From positions 62,001 to 126,000 of the forward strand of contig JBBELK010000540.1 in assembly GCA_037783545.1 (NCBI GenBank): 64,000 bases of DNA, written 5' to 3'. This DNA comes from Henricia sp. BOLD:AAB3569 (taxonomy: Eukaryota; Echinodermata; Asteroidea; Spinulosida; Echinasteridae). How positions within the stretch are numbered: position 1 is the first letter of the stretch; each line of letters begins with the position of its first letter. The notes under the pieces were generated by a model. It made no database searches and was not told the DNA's origin. It saw nothing but the letters and a program-made list of their open reading frames with translations. Both the position numbers and the translations under genes were made by a program. This document shows positions 12,191-22,589 of this stretch, piece after piece.

Positions 12191-12498
12191 TACAACGGTT
12201 GCTATCCTCCATTACTGTGTCCATACTATGGCACGCCAAAGCGGAAATAATTCAACACTGATAATTCTGCCATCAACCCTGAAAAACAAGTCTCAACATT
12301 TTTTTGAAACTTGCCAACAAAAGCACGGTATGCCGGTTTCAAACAGTCTATCAACATTTAAAAGTCATGCAAACTTTTTTTCTTGCGCAACATTTGCGAA
12401 AATACGCGTCAACATTAAATTATCAGTATTTAATTATTTTCGCTTTGGCGTGCCATAGTATGGACACAGTAATGGCGGATAGCAACCGTTGTCAAGCC
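12191..12498. mobile_element. Palindromic MITE, CGGTTGCTATCC family
   Basis: About 308 bp with roughly 70 bp terminal inverted repeats starting acaacggttgctatcc and running through ccatactatggcacgccaaa. The centre carries aaaaacaagtctcaac and gcgcaacatttgcgaaaat. The right arm forms the end of a 138-codon minus-strand open frame that I do not consider a gene. Confidence 0.85.
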
Positions 12499-12884
12499 AA
12501 GTGAAACAATTCTTCGAGTTAACCCTTGTAGCAGGTAAAGAGGAACGGTCCTCTCTAAAAAGGTTAGCCGTTGCATCCGCAATTCTTGTATAGTGCGATA
12601 CTTCAGGCAAATTTGTTATGCCTTTTGTGTCATTAAGAGAAAATGACTGGTTAGCTATTGTGTTGAGTTTTTGTCTTTCAAAGTTCCAACTGTGTTGGAC
12701 GTCACACGGTAAAGTCAGCTTTGCATGATCTTGTGCTGCAGTCGATCTTGGAGGCATATAAGTTAGAATGAGACGACTAGAATAAAATGTTTTCAAAAGT
12801 GTTTTCAAAGTTGTGCCAAAGTGATGAGTTAAATTAATACACGATGCCAATCAGCATGCAAGTTATTGTTGCACAAGCTATTCA

Positions 12885-13191
12885 TTATTAGTAGTGCATG
12901 GTGCAGCATTTGAGACAAGTATAGATTTTATCTCGCATAATCCATATTGCTGCTCGTCATTGTAATCGGCCCAGAGGAGCCGGGAACGCCACCCAAAGTT
13001 TCCAGGCATGCAAAGTGTGCTCGCGGTGGCCAGTGGTTTGGCTGATCTGGAAACCAGTTGCGATATCCCATTCCTGCCTCTTTGTCCTCGCCACAAACCC
13101 ACTTCCCCTTCTCATCTTGGTCAGTGCAGTTTGTTGCCACTGGTGACGCATCAATTAGAAAGCTATCGGGATGAAAATGGTCCGAATACAT
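12885..13191 (-). pseudogene. C-type lectin fragment, copy A (broken)
   Basis: It carries NCTDQDEKGKWVCGEDKEAG, MGYRNWFPDQPNHW and FACLETLGG, then a frameshift before the WADYNDEQQYGLCE part, which continues in another frame. The first half of the lectin domain and the signal peptide are missing, as in copy B. It lies in the 7.5-13.9 kb segment whose duplicate holds copy B, so the truncation predates that duplication. Confidence 0.8.
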
Positions 13192-13276
13192 ACATATTGC
13201 TTACAATGACTTGGTCACATAAGACCTTTTTCGAACTACCTACTGCTACATTATTAATTACATACAAGTAGTTGAC

Positions 13277-13527
13277 CAGGGGCCAATTTCACAAAGCTGT
13301 TTAGCAGAAAAATTGGCCTAATCCAAAATTTGTTTGCCTTATAAAGATGGGTTAATAGTCAAAATTGCATGTGAACTTGTGTTCTCAGCAAGAATAGCAG
13401 AAAACCAGTCAATGTAATACACATCACATAAGATGTTGATTGCTAACCCATTTTTATATATATAGCAAACACATTTTGGATTAAGCAAATTTTTCTGCTT
13501 AACAGTTTTATGAAATTGGCCTCTGTA
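13277..13527. mobile_element. MITE, GGGGCCAATTTCAC family
   Basis: Ends ggggccaatttcacaaagct and tttatgaaattggcctctg; the same family as 10113, 19500, 62431 and 63211. It is present in both copies of the 6.2 kb duplication, so older than it. Confidence 0.8.
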
Positions 13528-14179
13528 CGCGCATCACAAGAAAAACGGTAGCAGATTATAAAGAAAAACATAAGAATTCCTCGCAGTTCGGAAAAAAAGG
13601 CCTATAGGCGTGTGTAGACTCAACTCAAGTCACCAAATCGCCCAAATTCACAAGGCCTTTTCAAAAGGCTATTTACAAACAGAGTGTGAGATCAAATTAA
13701 ACAATTTCTCTGTGTTGACTTTTATGCAATTGGCGAGGGTGGACATCAGGGATTCCGGGAACTCTCAGTATAAGTGCATCATCTTGTTCCCAGCACCATT
13801 CGCTTCAAAGTGAATGGGCCACAAGTGCAGACTCAGCACGCCGATCTTCTTCTTCGGTTTCCTATGCACGCAATTCGCACGCCCGTTGAAAAACAATGGA
13901 CCTTTTCAGTAATCACCGGCTGACAGAAAATGACTGGTTATAATAGCTGTGTACTATTGTCAATCCAAGTTATTGTTTTGTAACTTTGTCAAGTTCTGTC
14001 TTTTGTTTCGGGATTGGACGTCATTGGACGTCACAGGGTACAGTCAGCTTTGCACGTGAAGTCGTTTCGATAAATGACCAGGTAACAGTATTACAGATGT
14101 TGGAGGCACATATAGTCCTATTTTTGGGCCTAATCATACATGTATTAATATTTCGACCTTTCCGTTGGCCCAAGTTTTG

Positions 14180-14347
14180 GTTAAAGCGGGCCTCCCACCG
14201 TGCGATTTTTGCCACGAATTTCCAACGATTAGCTACGATTTGGTACGATTGTGTATAGAGTCTATAGACAGTCTCTGGTAATCTCACCAAATCGTACCTA
14301 ATCTCGGGAAATTCGTGGCAAAAATCGCAGTGGGAGGCCCGCTTTAG
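14180..14347. mobile_element. Foldback MITE, AAAGCGGGCCTCCCAC ends (copy B)
   Basis: Counterpart of 7567-7736 with the same arms and centre and a few substitutions. Confidence 0.85.
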
Positions 14348-15147
14348 AAATCAATTCAAAAATCGTAGCCGACAATTCCTATGAATTGTTGTGGGGAGAT
14401 TTTTTTTATGTAGGCCTACATGTATATTGTACACTTAAGTACGCAGTATAAATGCTCGTGATTCAAAGAAGACCTACTACATTTCGCTAAAAGTTAAACG
14501 CAGTTCATCTGAATAAAGATACGAATCTGTTGAAAAATGTTCTTACTACATAATAATTTCAACACCCCCTGGTAAAAATGGACGCTACCACACCGTGGAG
14601 TGTGGTGCGTGGATTACCGTGATTAGTTCTTGTCATGGCAACAGCGTCAACGCACTTTGAATCGTGAATATTGTCGCGCAATCAGGTTTCTCAAGTCGGT
14701 ATATCGGTCGAAACCAAAATATATACTGCACATAAAAACGGATATCGATAGTGCGCGGTAAAATGGCGTTAGACGGACAAAACACGACCGTATACCGAAT
14801 TGATTTAAAGTCTAGGCGGAAACGTTTTTTATATCCCCAATTTTGATGCGGACGCAAACGGGGCGTTGTGTTCAACACTTTTGTGGTTTTCGACGATATC
14901 CTTGGGAAATACGTGGATTGGGAGCGCCAAATTTGAGAATGGTAATGAGAAAAATTTGACATTGTCTCAAAATAGGGGGCGGGAGGGGGGGGGGGGGGGC
15001 GGGGGCGGTAAAAAAGTGATGTGATCACGCACCTTTAATTCTGTTGAGAGTGTATAGTACATAATTATTATACCACGTTGTGTATGGCCATTTAACATCT
15101 TTTCATGGACAGACGCAATAATTCCTTGGCTTCATAAAGCTAATATA

Positions 15148-15360
15148 CTTATCAACTTCTGATTGTCACTTTCAAAAATACCCACCCCGGGGCAAACTTT
15201 AGGTGAGAAAAACCCCCACACGTACACACGGGTGAAAAACATGCGTGTCTTTCTATCAGATGCAGACATTTTTATTTTATTGGGTCGAAATCCCCACCCT
15301 GGGGAAGAGTGGGATGGGGAGGCCGCGGGGTGGGAAAACAAGTTGATAGGTGCATAATAT
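15148..15360. mobile_element. Short MITE with CTATCAACTT ends (copy B)
   Basis: Copy B counterpart of 8782-9010, with small indels (cgtaca added, gcatgcatgtgg lost). Confidence 0.6.
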
Positions 15361-15529
15361 CCTTCGCCAAACCGAGAAAGTCATATTTTGTTCAATATTG
15401 TTAGTTTGAAATCGGCACTGAACACATCAGACAGTTATACCTGCTTATAATTTATTCAACACAATGTATTGCCAGTATGGAGTAATTACATCTGTCGTGA
15501 AAACGTGCATCGGTACATGTTATACAGTG

Positions 15530-16505
15530 CGAGTAAAAACAAAACAAAACTAATACACTTTTAAAATTACTTGTGTTTTAGTGTACCAATATTTATATGA
15601 GATGATTTGACATGTATTTTGGACAAGTTCTCCTGTGTCTTTTGGTAGCAGTTTAATTAAATTATGTTTCATGCATTACCGCACATGAGGCAAATAAGTG
15701 TGTCGGGTGGAAAACAACCTGCGCCAATTCAGTGTGGCTGGGAAAAAGAAAAGGATTTGAACCATTGCAGAGCTGCCAACCCTCCCGGATTTTTCAACAG
15801 ATTCTTCGGAAAATGACTAATTTTGTGAGTCCTGACATGGATAAACACCCTCCTGGATTGTCAATTAACAACCTTGGGGATTTTTGAGATGTGTTTGGAG
15901 TCACGGAATGAACCTGTTTTCCCAGATGTCTTCCCCAAAAAACCCGGGAGGGTTGGCAGCTCTGCCAGTAACTTAGTTGTTGTCAAGGATCAACAGAGCC
16001 TCTTCGAACATACGTACAATGAAACATCTTGTGGGTTATTCTTCATCTTAAAACATGGCTCGTTCTCAGCTCACACCCCAGCAAAGTACTTGGTAAGCGA
16101 AATTCACCGCACACAAAGTGCCACGGCCGTGTTCCTAAGCTTTCGCCAGCAATTTCCTAATGCAAGATGTCCAACTCGTACCACCGTTAACTCAAATGTT
16201 CGTAAATACCAAGCCACAGGGACGAGCCAGGGACAAGCTACAACCTAAACAAAAGCAAGTTTTTGGGGGTTTTGATTTGATCTCTTTTTTTCAATTCTGA
16301 TCAGTTGGCGTAAGTCGTGTTCCACCTGACACCCTTATTTGCCTCATGTGCGGTAATGCATGAAACATAATTTAATTAAACTGCTACCAAAAGACACAAG
16401 AGAACTTATCCAAAATACATGTCAAAACATCTCATATAAATATTGGTACACTGAAACACAAGTAATTTTAAAAGTGTATCGGTTGTTTTTACTCACACTG
16501 TATAA
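15530..16505. mobile_element. Large foldback element, copy B, DUF4817-like fragment
   Basis: Copy B of 9180-10080. The plus-strand open frame at 15874-16248 ends with the same helix-turn-helix-like segment (YLVSEIHRTQSATAVFLSF, then RQQFPNARCPTRTTVN). Here the MARSQLTPQQ start is again out of frame with the body. Confidence 0.7.
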
Positions 16506-16574
16506 CGACCAAGTAGATCCTTGTGATCTGATTTGACGATAGCAGGTCACGTGTCGTTCAATATTTCAATCCAT

Positions 16575-16715
16575 TTAAAGGCACAGGCTCGTCAGCAATG
16601 CGCGCGCGCCAAATTCGTGCCACGAAATACGCAGCTCCATAGCAAAGGCACGGAGCTGCGTATTTCGTGGCACGAATTTGGCGTGCGCGCATTGCTGATG
16701 AGCCAGTGCCTTTAA
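16575..16715. mobile_element. Near-perfect palindrome flanked by TTAA (copy B)
   Basis: Copy B counterpart of 10387-10527, practically identical, including the TTAA ends. Confidence 0.85.
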
Positions 16716-17405
16716 TGCTACGTCACTAACCGTGCAATTTTGTTCCTTTTGCCGTGCAATTTTGTTCCATACGTTTTTTCCCCATTGCACGGTGCGTCTG
16801 CGCCCACTGTATTAATTTAGCGCGTGCGCATGTACAGTATTGTACGTGTATAGCTATGTGCGTGTCAAATGTATGACGCAAGCGCGACCAGTGAACGCGA
16901 CCCATGACACAAACTTTTTTTCTACAACTCACAAGCGACATGGCGGGTTTTGTACATACATGTACTAGTATGACGAATGATGAAATAAATTCGAAGGGTA
17001 AGCCTGAATAATGTGTGCAACAAGTAGGATGACAAGGATCTATCTGAGCGTTATATAAAACAAACAAATAATGAATGTTTTAATTCGTGCCATGGAGGGA
17101 ATATTTTTATTCGGTGAAAGATGGAATATGTTCCATTCCACGAGGCGAAGCCGAGTTGAATCCCATTCGATATCTTTCACCTCATAAAAATATTTCTCCA
17201 ATTGCATTAATACGCATGCATTTAGTATTTGTATACCTGATGGCTAGGCAATCAAGATAATGCAAGGCTTTTTTTAATCTCATGCAGATTGCAATTTGTA
17301 TGAAATGTACATCTCGTATTTCTGCTAAATCTGTACAAGATTCACATACGGTAGACAAGTTGAATACTAATTAGTAACCAAACTGCATTGTTATCAGAAA
17401 ATTGC

Positions 17406-18209
17406 ATAAGGGGCACTTTCACACCAAAGGTTGCCTTTATAAATTTCAACTTAAAATATCTCGGACGGATTGTTTTCATGTTTGTACCATATTTACCAGG
17501 ATAGGGAGAGGATATGACAAACATTATTTGCGTACCCCGAATTGCTACAATTTTATCCTCATTTTTAACACAATTTTAGCCAAAAATGAACTGCCACGGA
17601 TAATTCGCATTATTTCTTTTTTACGTGGAATAAAAATGGTTGCATTGACTGTTACACACTATGCATGGATAGCAATGACAAATATCATTCATACTGGCTA
17701 CATTCATCCCAAATTTCAGGAAAATCGATCGAGGCAATCGAAAGTTATTATTACTTATGTAAAATGCCATTTTCTGTTTAATAAACAAAATTGTTAAATG
17801 TCCTCTCCAGAACCCATCAAAATGAAGCAAATCCTTGTGAATTCCACATGACAACAAAATGTCTAAAAGAAAGTTCATGCCTATAGTTTATATGCCATAA
17901 AACAATAAACCCTGTTTTAATGCGGTAAAACTAGTATTTAGGCCTTTAAAATTTGTACTCATCATTTCTGTTAAAAAGCTGTCCTCTCCAGAACCAGTAA
18001 TACATAATGTACATGTAGGCCTACATGTAAAATACCAACAGAAGTTGGTTTTTTCCACAACCGGTGAAGTTTTAGCCTTGATATTGCAATTTTGTAATCC
18101 TCCATGTATGAGCATTTTATCAATAAAAAAGTTGGGTGGCTATATGAAACTTTCATTTTTGGACTGTTTTGGCAGTTTGAAGACAACCTTTGGTGTGAAA
18201 GTGCCCTAA
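17406..18209. mobile_element. MITE with AGGGCACTTTCACACC ends (copy B)
   Basis: Counterpart of 11236-12030, same ends, with several small indels inside. Confidence 0.8.
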
Positions 18210-18404
18210 ACATCATCAAATTTCAGAGAGTGCGATTTACTTTTGATTTTTGCGTCAAGTAAACAGCAATGATGTCCGTATCCAGAGGGAACCGATGGTT
18301 TGAGAATGAATAAAAACCAGAGAATGTACAAAACCAGGCGTATTGGTTTAAGACATCATTTGTATAGTGACCCAAACCTTTACTTCATGAGTTGACTATT
18401 CTTT

Positions 18405-18710
18405 CACAACGGTTGCTATCCGCCATTACATTGTCCATACTATGGCACGCCAAAGCGGAAATAATTCAACACTGATAATTCTGCCATCAACCCTGAAAAA
18501 CAAGTCTCAATTTTTTTAGAAACTTGCCAACAAAAGCACGGTATGCCGGTTTCAAACAGTCTTTCAACATTTAAAAGTCATGCAAACATTTTTCTTGCGC
18601 AACATTTGCGAAAATACGCGTCAACATTAAATTATCAGTGTTGAATTATTTTCGCTTTAACGTGACATAGTATGGACACAGTAATGGCGGATAGCAACCG
18701 TTGTCAAGCC
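18405..18710. mobile_element. Palindromic MITE, CGGTTGCTATCC family (copy B)
   Basis: Counterpart of 12191-12498 in the second copy of the 6.2 kb duplication, with the same arms and a few substitutions. Confidence 0.85.
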
Positions 18711-19095
18711 AAGTGAAACAATTCTTCGAGTTAACCCTTGTAGCAGGTAAAGAGGAACGGTCCTCTCTAAAAAGGTTAGCCGTTGCATCCGCAATTCTTG
18801 TATAGTGCGATACTTCAGGCAAATTTGTTATGCCTTTTGTGTCATTAAGAGAAAATGACTGGTTAGCTATTGTGTTGAGTTTTTGTCTTTCAAAGTTCCA
18901 ACTGTGTTGGACGTCACACGGTAAAGTCAGTTTTGCATGATCTTGTGCTGCAGTCGATCTTGCAGATGTTGGAGGCATATAAGTTAGAATGAGACGACTA
19001 GAATAAAATGTTTTCAAAAGTGTTTTCAAAGTTGTGCCAAAGTGATGAGTTAAATTAATACACGATGCCAATCAGCATGCAAGTTATTGTTGCAC

Positions 19096-19395
19096 AAGCT
19101 ATTCATTATAGTAGTGCATGGTGCAGCATTTGAGACAAGTAGATTTCATCTCAAACAATCCATATTGCTGCTGGTCATTGTAATCGGCCCAGAGGCGCAG
19201 GCCGGGAAGGCTACCCAAAGTTTCCAGGCATGCAAAGTGTGCTCGCGTTGGCCAGTGGTTTGGCTGATCTGGAAACCAGTTGCGATATGCCATTCATGCC
19301 TCTTTGTCCTCGCCACTAACCCACTTCCCCTTCTCATCTTGGTCAGTGCAGTTTGTTGCCACTGGTAACGCATCAATTAGAAAGCTATCGGGATG
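19096..19395 (-). pseudogene. C-type lectin fragment, copy B (broken)
   Basis: It matches the second half of the intact lectin: NCTDQDEKGKWV, YRNWFPDQPNHW, FACLETLG, LWADYNDQQQYGLFEMK and the same CLKCCTMHY tail. A TGA stop falls in the loop before YRNW (GEDKEA then stop). The conserved domain Cys before EMK is Phe. No signal peptide or first half (CPPGW segment) is found upstream, where unrelated sequence shared with copy A begins. It looks like a truncated, decayed duplicate. Confidence 0.8.
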
Positions 19396-19499
19396 AAAAT
19401 GGTCCGAATACATACATATTGCTTACAATGACTTGGTCACATAAGACCTTTTTCGAACTACCTACTGCTACATTATTAATTACATACAAGTAGTTGACC

Positions 19500-19723
19500 A
19501 GGGGCCAATTTCACAAAGCTGTTTAGCAGAGAAATTGGCTTAATCCAAAATTTGTTTGCCTTATAAAAATGGGTTAATAGTCAAAATTGCATGTGAACTT
19601 GTGTTCTCAGCAAGAATAGCAGAAAACCAGTCAATTGTAATACACATCACATAATATTTCGATTGCTAACCTATTTTTATATAGCAAACAAATTTTGGAT
19701 TTACAGTTTTATGAAATTGGCCT
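19500..19723. mobile_element. MITE, GGGGCCAATTTCAC family (copy B)
   Basis: Counterpart of 13277-13527, slightly shorter because of an internal deletion near the tatata stretch. Confidence 0.8.
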
Positions 19724-20094
19724 CTGTACGCGCATCACAAGAAAAACGGTAGCAGATTATAAAGAAAAACATAAGAATTCCTCGCAGTTCGGAAAAAAGG
19801 CCGAGTGAATGAGCCACTATAGGCGTGTGTAGACTCAACTCAAGTCACCAAATCGCCCAATTTCACGAGGCCTTGTCAAAAGGCTATTTACAAACTGAAT
19901 GTGAGAGCAAATTGAACAATTTCTCTGTGTTAACTTTTATGCAATTGGCGATGGTGGACATCAGGGTTTCCGGGAACTCCCAGTATAAGTGCATCATCTT
20001 GTTCCGAGCACCATTCGCTTCAAAGTGAATGGGCCACAAGTGCAGACTCAGCGCGCCGACTTCTTCTTCGGTTTCCTATACACGCAATTCCCAC

Positions 20095-21160
20095 GCACTA
20101 TGAACAACTATTAATGGAAATTGGGCACACACCGTTGTTAAACAGCTCGAATCCCCCTACCACATTTTTTATGTTTTTCTGTTGATCATGGAGGTGTATG
20201 TCTACAACACCATCACAACTTGTTTTTCACAAAAAAATCGACAGGCTAGCTCTTGCTTAAAACGTAAAGCAGTTCCGACCCTCTTCACCCGAAAATTTGA
20301 AACGCTCGAGGTCACTTGGCTTGTTTATCAACAGGGTTTTGACGTCATCCTGAGAAACATACAAAACGGTCTGTGCAGTATTGAATGGAAAATACACGAA
20401 GTGAATGTTTATCATGCCTGTTTTGTCCTTGTAATTCAAAATACAAACATGTAATATGACAACAATCTACTATTACCTGTTTTGTGAAAAAACGATGAAA
20501 TTGTGGCTCACAATGAAGCTCTTTTGAAGTAAATACTGGTGCATTGCGACGTGTGGTTTTGTCACGGAACGAACGGCATTCACAGCGGTCTGTATACAGC
20601 ATAGTACGGTCCCCTGCGGGCGTAGTTCCCACGTGTTTGAACATCGGCCGTACAAGTTATAGAATGAGCGACTCATTTTTCTCTCTCTCGGTAATAGAAA
20701 AGAAAATTATTCTGCTCTTTTTTTCTCATAATGTCTGGTAAAACATACAACCACGCAGCTAGCTGGGCATATCTCTGGCTTTTTGGACCAACAAAATTCT
20801 TCAAAAAACACCATCTAACAGAGACGGTTTTCCAAGTTTTTTGCGGGTAAACGTATGGAGCTAACAATCGTGTTGACTTCTCTTTCTCAGGATTGCGTCA
20901 CGGGGTCACGCGCATATCATGAATACCTAATGAGCGTTTCAGAAATCGCGAAAATCTCATTTTCGAAAAGCGCACTTTTGCTTGCAATTGATCCACTTAA
21001 AACCGACAATTAAAAAATAATAAAAATCCACGTCGGTAAGAGGAATGTTTGGACTATCGAAAAAAGCCTAAATGCTGGATTCTCGTCAAGGGGGATTCTT
21101 CCTCTTTAATAACAATGGTTTGTGCCCAATTTCCATTGTTAGTTGCTCATGGTGACGCTC
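20095..21160. mobile_element. Outer foldback element split by a TTAA MITE
   Basis: The left arm (atgaacaactattaatggaa, ttgggcacacaccgttg) and right arm (caatggtttgtgcccaattt, ccattgttagttgctcat) are inverted copies. They sit immediately outside the TTAA of the MITE at 20138-21109, so a MITE landed in the centre of a small palindromic element. The lectin-flank duplication resumes at 21165. Confidence 0.8.
20138..21109. mobile_element. TTAA-flanked MITE, 0.97 kb family, copy 1
   Basis: Ends TTAAACAGCTCGAATCCCCC and GGGGGATTCTTCCTCTTTAA, an imperfect inverted pair with TTAA on both sides, as for piggyBac-type elements. The interior is shared with 45278-46245 and 51724-52679, including ggaacgaacggcattcacag. 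The 99-codon frame inside is not shown to be a gene. Confidence 0.9.
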
Positions 21161-21169
21161 GGTGAAAAA

Positions 21170-21504
21170 CAATAGCCGTGTACTATTGTCAATCCAAGTT
21201 ATTGTTTTGTAACTTTGTCAAGTTCCGTCTTTTGTTTCAACCGGATTGGACGTCACAGGTTACAGTCAGCTTTGCACGTGAAGTCGTTTCGATAAATGAC
21301 CAGGTGACATATTACAGATGTTGGAGGCATGCAAGTTAGAATGAGACGACTTGAATAAAATGAAGGGGCTTTCGAAAATCTGTGATAGGTTGACCAATAC
21401 ACGATGCCAATTATGCCAGTTATTGTTTACACAAGACGTTCATTGTGTAACAATGAAACGGTGCTGGCGCCCCCAGCGGCGGATCGGGACGGCCGTTACA
21501 ATTG
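21170..21504. other. 3' flank of the intact lectin gene
   Basis: This stretch (caatccaagttattgttttg, then cagatgttggaggcat, gaatgagacgac) also occurs at 13925-14115 and in diverged form at 12640-12880 and 18845-19085. All are downstream of lectin fragments on the minus strand. So the lectin unit was copied several times. No clear AATAAA on the minus strand. Confidence 0.6.
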
Positions 21505-22008
21505 CTAGTAGTGCATGGTGCAGCATTTAAGACAAGTAGATTTCATCTCACACAATCCAAATTGCTGCTGGTCACTGTAATCGGACCAGAGGCCGTTAGC
21601 GTTTCCAGTTTCCAGGCATGCAAAGTGTGCTCGCGGTGGCCAGTTGTTCGGCTGTCCTGGAGACCAGTTGCGATATCCCATTCCTGCCTCTTTGTCCTCG
21701 CCACAAACCCACTTCCCCTCCTCATCTTGGTCAGTGCAGTCGATCCACATACAGCTTTTTATCTCTGGAGTATCAATTAGCTTGACCATGAATTTATTCT
21801 CCCTGTCAGAGCTTGGGACTGCCATGCGAGCTCCGAGGCTGTGGCACAATTGATGGATATCTCCCCACAGCATCTTTGTTGCTGTTATCATGTAGCATGA
21901 CCGATTCCACTCCACCCATCCTGGAGGGCAGTTCTTGGTAGTAGCCCCTTGCCCCAAGGTGAAAGAGAGGAAAACAGCCACGGCGTACACATGCGTAGTA
22001 TTCGCCAT
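21505..22008 (-). CDS. Secreted C-type lectin, intronless, intact (167 aa)
   Basis: A complete single-exon gene from ATG (strong context, A at -3 and G at +4) to stop. Residues 1-20 form a signal peptide (hydrophobic VYAVAVFLSFTLG). Residues 27-157 are one C-type lectin domain: CPPGWVEWNRSCY at 27-39, LCHSLGARMAV at 54-64, WIDCTDQDEEGKWV at 88-101, GYRNWSPGQPNNW at 111-123, FACLE at 129-133, LWSDYSD at 140-146 and FGLCEMK at 150-156. The sugar-site triplet is QPN (119-121), between the EPN (mannose) and QPD (galactose) types, with WSD in place of WND. The usual Cys after the WxD loop is absent, while extra Cys occur at 86, 91, 102, 159, 162 and 163, so disulfides are probably rearranged. The likely role is a secreted immune or coelomic lectin. 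Two broken relatives lie at 13 and 19 kb. Confidence 0.9.
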   Translation of the reverse strand: MANTTHVYAVAVFLSFTLGQGATTKNCPPGWVEWNRSCYMITATKMLWGDIHQLCHSLGARMAVPSSDRENKFMVKLIDTPEIKSCMWIDCTDQDEEGKWVCGEDKEAGMGYRNWSPGQPNNWPPRAHFACLETGNANGLWSDYSDQQQFGLCEMKSTCLKCCTMHY

Positions 22009-22440
22009 ATTATTCAGCGTTGCCGGAATTGTTTTGTGGTAAATACAGCTTTGCGAGCTAGAGAAACTGTCGGTAGAATCTACAATGATTGAATAGCACT
22101 AAATGGAACTAAACCGTTAAGGAAAACACCGCTGCCGAACTTGATGCCCCGACCTGAAATGATCGTCTTGTTCGTATCTCAATATTATCATTGGTGCTTT
22201 CTCAAAATAATAATGACGTAACTTGGTGTTTAATTGACTGCGTGAAATGTCCTCATAATAACGTCTCTCGCACGGCAGTAGCACGGTACCAAGCAACGCC
22301 TGTTGATTAACGAAGTGTGTACTGTGGCGCAAGCCATTCGTTTTTAACATGATAGCCTATTTAATTTCCTTAATTGGGAATTCAGTTCGGTTGCTACTGG
22401 TAACAGTAGCTATAGGCATCGCATAGGCGTAGGTGACGGG

Positions 22441-22583
22441 GAGGGGGGGGGGGGGGGGGGGGGGGGGGGAGAGTTAGGGGAGGGGGGAGGGGGGGGGGGG
22501 GGGGAGAGGTGGCAAGGACGGCTGGTGCTTCCCCACCCCCACTTTTAAAAGTGGGGCAGGGGCCGGGGGGGGGGGGGGGGGGT
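22441..22583. repeat. Long G-rich tract
   Basis: Several uninterrupted G runs (one over 25 bases) separated by short A/T-containing breaks, plus a ccccacccccac patch. Strong potential to form G-quadruplexes. Length is likely unstable and may be wrong in the assembly. Confidence 0.9.
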
Positions 22584-22589
22584 TGTGTA

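Larger units (their letters stand above)
7522..13888. repeat. 6.2 kb segmental duplication, copy A
   Basis: It matches 14135-20095 over nearly its whole length. Offset changes from about 6.6 to 6.2 kb reflect private insertions in each copy. It holds the broken lectin copy A and at least six foldback elements. Gaps between these hold AT-rich sequence with no recognised gene. Confidence 0.9.
14135..20095. repeat. 6.2 kb segmental duplication, copy B
   Basis: Second copy of 7522-13888. It lacks the insertions at 7807-8268 and 10113-10356, and has about 240 bp near 14775-15010 that copy A lacks, including a long G run. It holds the broken lectin copy B. Confidence 0.9.

Noticed and set aside
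12434-12850. 138-codon minus-strand frame, also open as 141 codons at 18646-19071, with an in-frame 9 bp indel
   Set aside because: It ends inside the arm of a MITE and lies over lectin 3' flank sequence that is not open in its other copies (13.93-14.11 and 21.17-21.50 kb). Two young copies staying open is weak evidence.
20345-20644. 99-codon minus-strand frame, similar to 45491-45808 and partly to 52044-52232
   Set aside because: It is the interior of the 0.97 kb TTAA MITE; frames are broken differently in each copy and match no transposase I know.
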